Assembly (NCBI GenBank): GCA_038049695.1
Contig: CP142459.1
Location: forward strand, 65,278,001-65,342,000
Direction of reading: 5' to 3'
From: Cinnamomum chago
Taxonomy: Eukaryota > Streptophyta > Magnoliopsida > Laurales > Lauraceae
Length of the DNA stretch: 64,000 nucleotides
Numbering within the stretch: the first letter of the stretch is position 1; every line of letters starts with the position of its first letter. The notes beneath the pieces were generated by a model, which made no database searches, had not been told where the DNA came from, and saw only the letters and a list, made by a program, of their open reading frames with translations. Position numbers and translations under genes: made by a program. This document shows positions 58,791-64,000 of this stretch, piece after piece.

Positions 58791-60008
58791 ATGCCTCTGA
58801 CCAGACTCGCTGCCGATGCATTCGGTGTGGTGACAATTTGTCTAGTCTCTCTCTTGGTGTTGCTTGGGTTTCTCTGTATTTTTTATTCTGTTTACTTCCG
58901 CTCTCAAATACAGAGACAGGGTTTTGTTCAACTTGGATATTTTAATGGTCCGTGTTACATCAGAATTGCGCTCATCTTAATTGCAATTTGGTGGGGTCTT
59001 GGTGAGGTGGTTCGGCTCAGTTTGCTAAAAGGTAGAGGGAGACCTCTACATGCCCTTAGCTGGAAATGGCAGGAATACATCTGCAAGTTTTACATCCTTT
59101 CAAATCTAGGATTTGCAGAACCAAGCATGTTTCTCATACTCATTTTTCTCCTCCATGCGGCATTGCAGAGAAGAGAGTTGGGAACTTTAAGCCGGCAATG
59201 GAACAGAAAGATCTTCAGCTATGTTCTTCTTTTTTGCGTCCCTATCTTCATCGTGCAGCTTGTCCTTGTTTTAATTGGATCCAAGCTCAGTAATAAACAG
59301 GGTTACATAAGGAAGATGCCCAAATACTTCACCAGCACAAGTGTTTCTTCCCCGCATGATGGTCACAGCAACATTGATATTGCCTTCTGTACTTATCCCT
59401 TACTAAATACAATTGTGCTTGGGCTTTTTTCCTCTCTCTTAATTACATACATACTATACCTCGGAGCAAGGATGTTGTATTTGGTGATCAACAAAGGGCT
59501 GAGAAGGAGAGTTTACTTCTTGGTCATTTCCATCATCGGCTTCTTACCATTGAGGGTTTTGTTTCTTGGCTTTTCCATATTATCTCACCCAGGGCATCTG
59601 GCATTTGAATCGCTTGTCTTTGTAGCATTCTTTGTTCTCTTGTCCTGTGCCTTCATTGGAATTTGCATGCTTGTCTATTGCCCTATTGCTGACTCCTTAG
59701 CTGTGAGTAGCATTCGGGACTTGGAAATGGGAGGACAGCCCTCTGATGTTAACAGCAATTCATCTCTTAACTCTAACCAGGGCCTTCTAGAGGCGGCTGC
59801 AACTATGAGTGTTGAACAAAACTCTGATGCGTCTATGAAAGGTGGCTCAATCTCATTTCGGTTGATGGTCAAGGATGACACCCTGTCGGAAGGATTTGAG
59901 GAACTCAATCTGCTCTCTTGTGGCGCTCATTATTATGCATCCTCACCTGACTCTCCTCCACTTCCTGGCTGCCCCATGATCCCACTCCAAGAAGTTCCCA
60001 AATACTGA
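58791..60008 (+). CDS. Plant seven-transmembrane protein (candidate GPCR-like, unknown function)
   Basis: Single coding exon. The first in-frame ATG after an upstream stop (TAG at 58707) is 58791, giving 405 residues. Hydrophobic segments fall at about 12-36, 52-75, 97-124, 138-164, 200-228, 238-263 and 268-300, followed by a roughly 100-residue hydrophilic, serine-rich tail ending PMIPLQEVPKY. Conserved-looking stretches include QRQGFVQLGYFNGPCYIRIA, IWWGLGEVVRLSLL, FYILSNLGFAEPSMFL and KGLRRRVYFLVISIIGFLPL. It resembles the plant-only family that includes Arabidopsis At5g62960-type predicted 7-TM proteins (from memory). Biochemical role and ligand are unknown; receptor function is not shown. 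AATAAA at 60904-60909 may serve polyadenylation. The frame is intact. Confidence 0.88.
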   Translation: MPLTRLAADAFGVVTICLVSLLVLLGFLCIFYSVYFRSQIQRQGFVQLGYFNGPCYIRIALILIAIWWGLGEVVRLSLLKGRGRPLHALSWKWQEYICKFYILSNLGFAEPSMFLILIFLLHAALQRRELGTLSRQWNRKIFSYVLLFCVPIFIVQLVLVLIGSKLSNKQGYIRKMPKYFTSTSVSSPHDGHSNIDIAFCTYPLLNTIVLGLFSSLLITYILYLGARMLYLVINKGLRRRVYFLVISIIGFLPLRVLFLGFSILSHPGHLAFESLVFVAFFVLLSCAFIGICMLVYCPIADSLAVSSIRDLEMGGQPSDVNSNSSLNSNQGLLEAAATMSVEQNSDASMKGGSISFRLMVKDDTLSEGFEELNLLSCGAHYYASSPDSPPLPGCPMIPLQEVPKY

Positions 60009-61250
60009 GTACTGGGGTGGTTTTTCCATCATCATTTTTGTGGTAAAGATAGATAATGTAAAGGGGTTGGCTACTATTTAATAAGAGTTGTTTGTTCATA
60101 GGAGTTAGGAAACTGTATCTTTAATATTCCTTGATAGACATTGATTTTGCATGTTAATAGGAGTTAGAGAGCTGTATTTTAAATCACATTTTGCAAGTTA
60201 ATACTGAGTTCAGCTATGTGCAGGTGTTATCAGGGATATGAAGGCATGTTGCCTTGTTGGAGAAAAGCATCTCTTTTTTTTCCCTTTGATGCAGGGCTTT
60301 AATTAACTTGATTCGGTAGCTCCTGGTTCTTCTTCAGTTTGCCAAATTGCATCTGGAGTGCAGTGAGCAGTAAAAAGAAATTTAGATGGCTGCATCAGCA
60401 GTCTTACTTGTTCTGTTCTGAACAACAAGAAGCTTATTTTAATATGCTTTTGTTTGTCGGCATGTTAAACTGTTACTGTTGCATGATGTTTTTTGGAGCT
60501 GCAGTTGTTGCAATTCCAAGGCTTTTGCATTTGGTTGCCCAAGGGATCTCTGCTACATGTTAGGAACATGTATTGAGTTTTGAGAAAGCATTTCTGTTCT
60601 AGGCATCACTTGATGAAGGAGAAAACTGTTTGTGGGTTGGAAGTTTGTAGTGTGTACGTTTTATCTGCCTCTTCTCATCCAAAACCGCCTCTTAAACCCC
60701 CATGATAGGATCATGTCATTATCTGATTTTGAGGTTACACTTGGAGGGGTGAAGCATCGGTTTCCCATTGAGGAAGAGTGCATTTTGAATTTTTCGGAAA
60801 CCTGATATTTGTCTCTTGGATTCCCATCATGGCTTAATTTGGTAAAACTGTTGCATTTTACTTTCTGTTTTTGCTGGGATAGAAGTTAATAGTAAGAATT
60901 TAAAATAAAGAGTGGGGGGTACAAAACAGGAAACATCAACTTTAGAGATCCTACAACTATTACAACATCCTTGTAGAGTGGTCTGCCCACTTGGAACTAT
61001 GAGCGAAGCAATACTGACTTTCTTGCTCTGCTCCATGTAATTTTACGTACTTTCTATGCACATAAGTTTCATGAATATGATTACAAGGAATTCCAGTGAA
61101 TCATTAGGGTGAGTGGATTTAGCCCCTTGCCATTTAGATTATTGGTTAAAGATCTACATCCGATTTTGCAGTTGATTACCAATTTTCTTCGAGGTCTGCA
61201 CGAGGTGCCATGAAACTGTTATGGACTTTTGGATCCATTCTATGATGAGA
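60009..61250. other. 3' flank of the 7-TM gene
   Basis: Probable 3' UTR and intergenic sequence. Two short related words, aggagttag(g/a)(a/g)a(a/g)ctgtat, occur at 60100 and 60160, a local imperfect duplication. No exon recognised. Confidence 0.4.
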
Positions 61251-61254
61251 TTGT

Positions 61255-61310
61255 GTGTCCACGTTTAAATCAAACAGATCTTGTGTCCAGGTTTAAATCT
61301 AACAGATCTT
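61255..61310 (+). repeat. 28-bp tandem duplication
   Basis: gtgtccacgtttaaatcaaa... at 61255 and gtgtccaggtttaaatctaa... at 61283, two mismatches. Confidence 0.85.
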
Positions 61311-61516
61311 GAGACCCAGACCCAAAGATAGGAGCTTGGAGTTCCGTTTCCAAGGGGCTATATATGATTTGTATTTGGGAGGAGAAAATCTGCTATCCAA
61401 CTACCATTACCTGCTCTTATGATCCCTTTTGCATTTTAATTTTCACCAGAAGTTCTTGTTTCAAGTGTTTAAAAATCACAAATAATAATAATAATAAGAG
61501 GATTTTACCAATAAAA

Positions 61517-61658
61517 CACATTAGGTGTACTCTACACCAAAAATGACATTTTAGTTTCCCTCAAAAATGACATTCATGAAACTTATGTAACATTTTAGTT
61601 TCCCGCCAAGAATGAGGGAACTAAAATGTCCTTTTTAGTGTAGAGTGCATCTAATGTG
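61517..61658. mobile_element. Foldback element (142-bp hairpin)
   Basis: The left arm CACATTAGGTGTACTCTACA...CATTTTAGTTTCCCTC pairs with the right arm GAGGGAACTAAAATG...TGTAGAGTGCATCTAATGTG, arms of about 45 bases around a loop of about 50 that itself repeats acattttagtttccc. It is likely a tiny MITE. A small-RNA hairpin is possible but unsupported. Confidence 0.65.
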
Positions 61659-61734
61659 GGTTTTTTTTTTTTTTTTTTTAAATCCTCATATTCTTTTGTG
61701 AGGGTATTCCAAGGACCAGATCCAATGGAGACGG

Positions 61735-61935
61735 GGTGGGGCGTGTAGCATAGCACATGGTTACGAACCACAGTGTCAGGGGTTTGAATCCCTCATCGCC
61801 CATGACCGGCCCAAAAGGGAAGGACCTTTCCTTTACCTTTGGGGGTAGGAAAATCATGATCGGGATAGCAAACGTAAAGCTATGGAACTGGGGTGTGGGT
61901 CTATTGTCGAAATGGCCTTACCCTTTTTTTTTTTT
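61735..61935 (+). mobile_element. tRNA-derived SINE with oligo(T) tail
   Basis: The head GGGCGTGTAGCATAGCACAT (61738 on) and a B box GGTTTGAATCC (61781-61791), closed by CGCCCA (61797-61802), look like a shortened tRNA. An unrelated body follows, ending in a run of T (61922-61937). The T tail recalls Au-like plant SINEs. It is not a functional tRNA: the head is about 65 bases and lacks a proper anticodon arm. Confidence 0.65.
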
Positions 61936-61959
61936 TTATCATGAAGGTGAAAATCGATA

Positions 61960-64000
61960 CATATAGTATGCCTAGCCCAAATCAGCATATTTATATTTTA
62001 CTCCCCGTAACTCTTCCTCAGCCAGGCTTGAGAAGAATAGCAATAATAATAATGATGATGATGATATTTATAATAATAAACAATGTGCATAAGTGATTTT
62101 TTTTTTTCATTTTATTATGGGCACAGGTGATGGTGATAATGTCTTTTAGAATGACCATCAATGTTGGATGCATAGAGAAGTCCAGAATGGAATGATGTTG
62201 CCTGTTTTGGATTCTCTTAAATGAATTAAAATAGCCCTTTTCCTATCGACTTCTTATGATTTTCTTCATCACAAATGATAAAAGCTACTTGGTATTGGCA
62301 TCATTTGCTGCTATATTTGCTCTGTTTGCATTTTCTCAAATGAAAAAACATATAAACCCTTTACGTATGTTGAACTCATTTTCATATCCCATGCATATAA
62401 GGCAAACTAGCCCTCATAATTCTTGAGACTGGTAAAATTGGTTCCAATAAGGAATATTAGATAGGTATGGGGTGAAAGATATAAAGGGACCCTGACTTTC
62501 TAAAATTTGATTTACTAAGGTGATAGCCTGGTAATCATTATCCTCCAAGAGGGAGTTTATTTAATGACCATTTATGAATCTTCACCTTTCTTTTTTTATT
62601 TTTTTTTATTTTAGCCAATTTGATAGGAATATATTTCTTAGAGTTCCTATGAACTCAATCCCAGAAACAAATATACCCTAGTCAATTCAAGAATCCTAGA
62701 ATTTTAGATAGCAACTGATATTAGTATTACCCAACACTTGGAATTCCTTTCCCTTGCATTATTTGCATTGCAGGTTTTTTCTGCTCCCCTTTTTTTTTTT
62801 TCTTTTTTCTTTTTTCAAGCTAGCTATAGCTTGTATACTGTTTTTCTCACCAATCTTTTCCCAGCTCATTCTGAATAGTAGCCTGTTTGAAATGTTTTCT
62901 GTTGTCAAATCTAGCCAGTAATTCGATCTGTCTCAACTCTTAAATCTTTTGGTTTCATGGTAAACCCTGCAGTATAACCTGATTAAATGATAGAAAGGCT
63001 CGCTTCATCTGTTCAAGCCCAAAGAGAGACTTAAATTATTGAGTCAATAATTAGTTCCATGAATAGATCGCTAAAAACTAGTATAATTGGATGTTGGTAG
63101 CTCGGGGTGAAAGACCATGAAATGGATGATTAGTGTAGAAATAAGTGGAAAGCCTCGATTCACTTTGAATTGACAGCCACCAACATTGATTAGTCTGATT
63201 TTTTTTTAGTTACTTAATTTACCCATCCACGACCAGTGAGTAGGTCCTTCCTACTTTTCATGTGTTTCACAATGACAATCTGTCAATCTGGGCAATAGAT
63301 TTGGTTGTTGGTTTTGTGAAAGAAAAATGGTTTACTTCCTACAGGGAAAACATTTTTCTTTGAATGTGAAAAAAAAAAAAAAGTGTCATACCTTGATGGT
63401 ATAAAATACCAAATTAATTGATTAATGACTCTAAGCTCTATGGAGTAACGCACATGTGCTACAGGTGATCAATCTAATCGCAGGCTATTGGAAAAATGGC
63501 TAAGAGCACCACTATATTTGTCAACTTTGAGTCAAAATCTAAGTGGGACCCACTTATTATTTTAGGTGAGACTACCTGGGAATGTAATTTACCCATGAGT
63601 AGATTAAGAACATGTATTGGGTTGCTCTAATCCATTAAGGAGTGAATGAGAAATTGCCTTCTAAACACCCCGAACTGAACCGGGCTTGGGCTTGGGCTTC
63701 ATGCGAGTTGGGCCTGGCTCGGTCCACTACCCATTTATATGTTTTTGGAGAAATTTCTTTTTTCCAAAAGGGATGTGTCCATTCACATATAAAAAGGATG
63801 TATCCAACCCAAGAGGTGTGTCCAAAGAAAAGCATCTGTTCAGTGAACATATGCAACCCAATGAATAGACATGAAGCAGGCTATAGATATCATCTTGTCA
63901 ATGCCTTCTTGCTCATTTCATTCACTGCAATTGCATTGCATTTTGGGCATCAGTCTGAGTCAAGAGAGAGTTTTACTACACGATTGGTTCGCCTGTCGCA
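61960..64000. other. Intergenic to window end, nothing recognised
   Basis: AT-rich DNA with microsatellites (AAT/GAT near 62040-62090) and homopolymer T runs. A GGGCTTGGGCTTGGGC block near 63680-63720 resembles degenerate transposon ends. No coding exon or RNA gene found. Confidence 0.4.

Noticed and set aside
61738..61802. tRNA gene
   Set aside because: Acceptor-like ends and a B box are present, but the length is about 65 bases and no anticodon arm folds; the following body and T tail fit a SINE.
1..64000. CRISPR array, bacterial operon or viral insertion
   Set aside because: No regularly spaced repeats, ribosome-binding sites or viral genes; the gene structures are plant nuclear throughout. 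The only retroelements are Ty3/gypsy, TRIM, SINE and LINE-like remnants.

Overview
The window is nuclear DNA of a flowering plant. It has spliced genes with GT-AG introns, pyrimidine-rich 5' leaders with telo-box (AGGGTTT) motifs, an AT-rich intergenic background, a plant PLS-class pentatricopeptide repeat (PPR) gene and typical plant transposon debris (Ty3/gypsy, TRIM, PIF/Harbinger MITEs, tRNA-derived SINEs). I cannot name the species. Long introns loaded with transposons would suit a magnoliid or another large woody genome, but that is a weak inference.

Layout, left to right. 1-0.9 kb: the last two coding exons of a queuine tRNA-ribosyltransferase accessory subunit gene (QTRT2, + strand), whose 5' exons lie outside the window. 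1.2-5.3 kb: a tandem duplication carrying a small secreted cysteine-containing protein gene on the minus strand; the copy at 4.65-5.11 kb is intact and the copy at 1.9-2.36 kb is a pseudogene. 7.3-7.6 kb: an intact COX17 copper chaperone (minus strand). 13.2-16.8 kb: splicing factor SF3A1 (+ strand, two coding exons) with a tiny upstream ORF. 17-28 kb: gene-poor DNA with MITEs, an RTE-like fragment, an 82-bp tandem repeat and a decayed Ty3/gypsy relic with the start of its 3' LTR. 28.4-42.4 kb: a nine-coding-exon WVD2-like gene (+ strand), with a PIF/Harbinger-type element in one intron and a complete TRIM retrotransposon in another. 45-50.9 kb: an E-class PPR gene (+ strand). 55.3-60.0 kb: a plant seven-transmembrane protein gene (+ strand) with an upstream-ORF-rich leader. 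60-64 kb: no further gene recognised.

The genes are unrelated housekeeping or organelle-related loci and do not form a functional cluster: tRNA modification (QTRT2), mitochondrial copper delivery (COX17), pre-mRNA splicing (SF3A1), a microtubule-family protein (WVD2-like), organelle RNA metabolism (PPR) and an orphan 7-TM protein. I found no CRISPR array, rRNA gene, intact tRNA gene or new gene system. The points most worth a second look are the structurally complete TRIM element, a Harbinger-type element that seems to carry a host-gene 5' end, the secreted-protein gene/pseudogene pair, and two pairs of duplicated segments around the PPR and 7-TM genes that may be parts of one tandem duplication.
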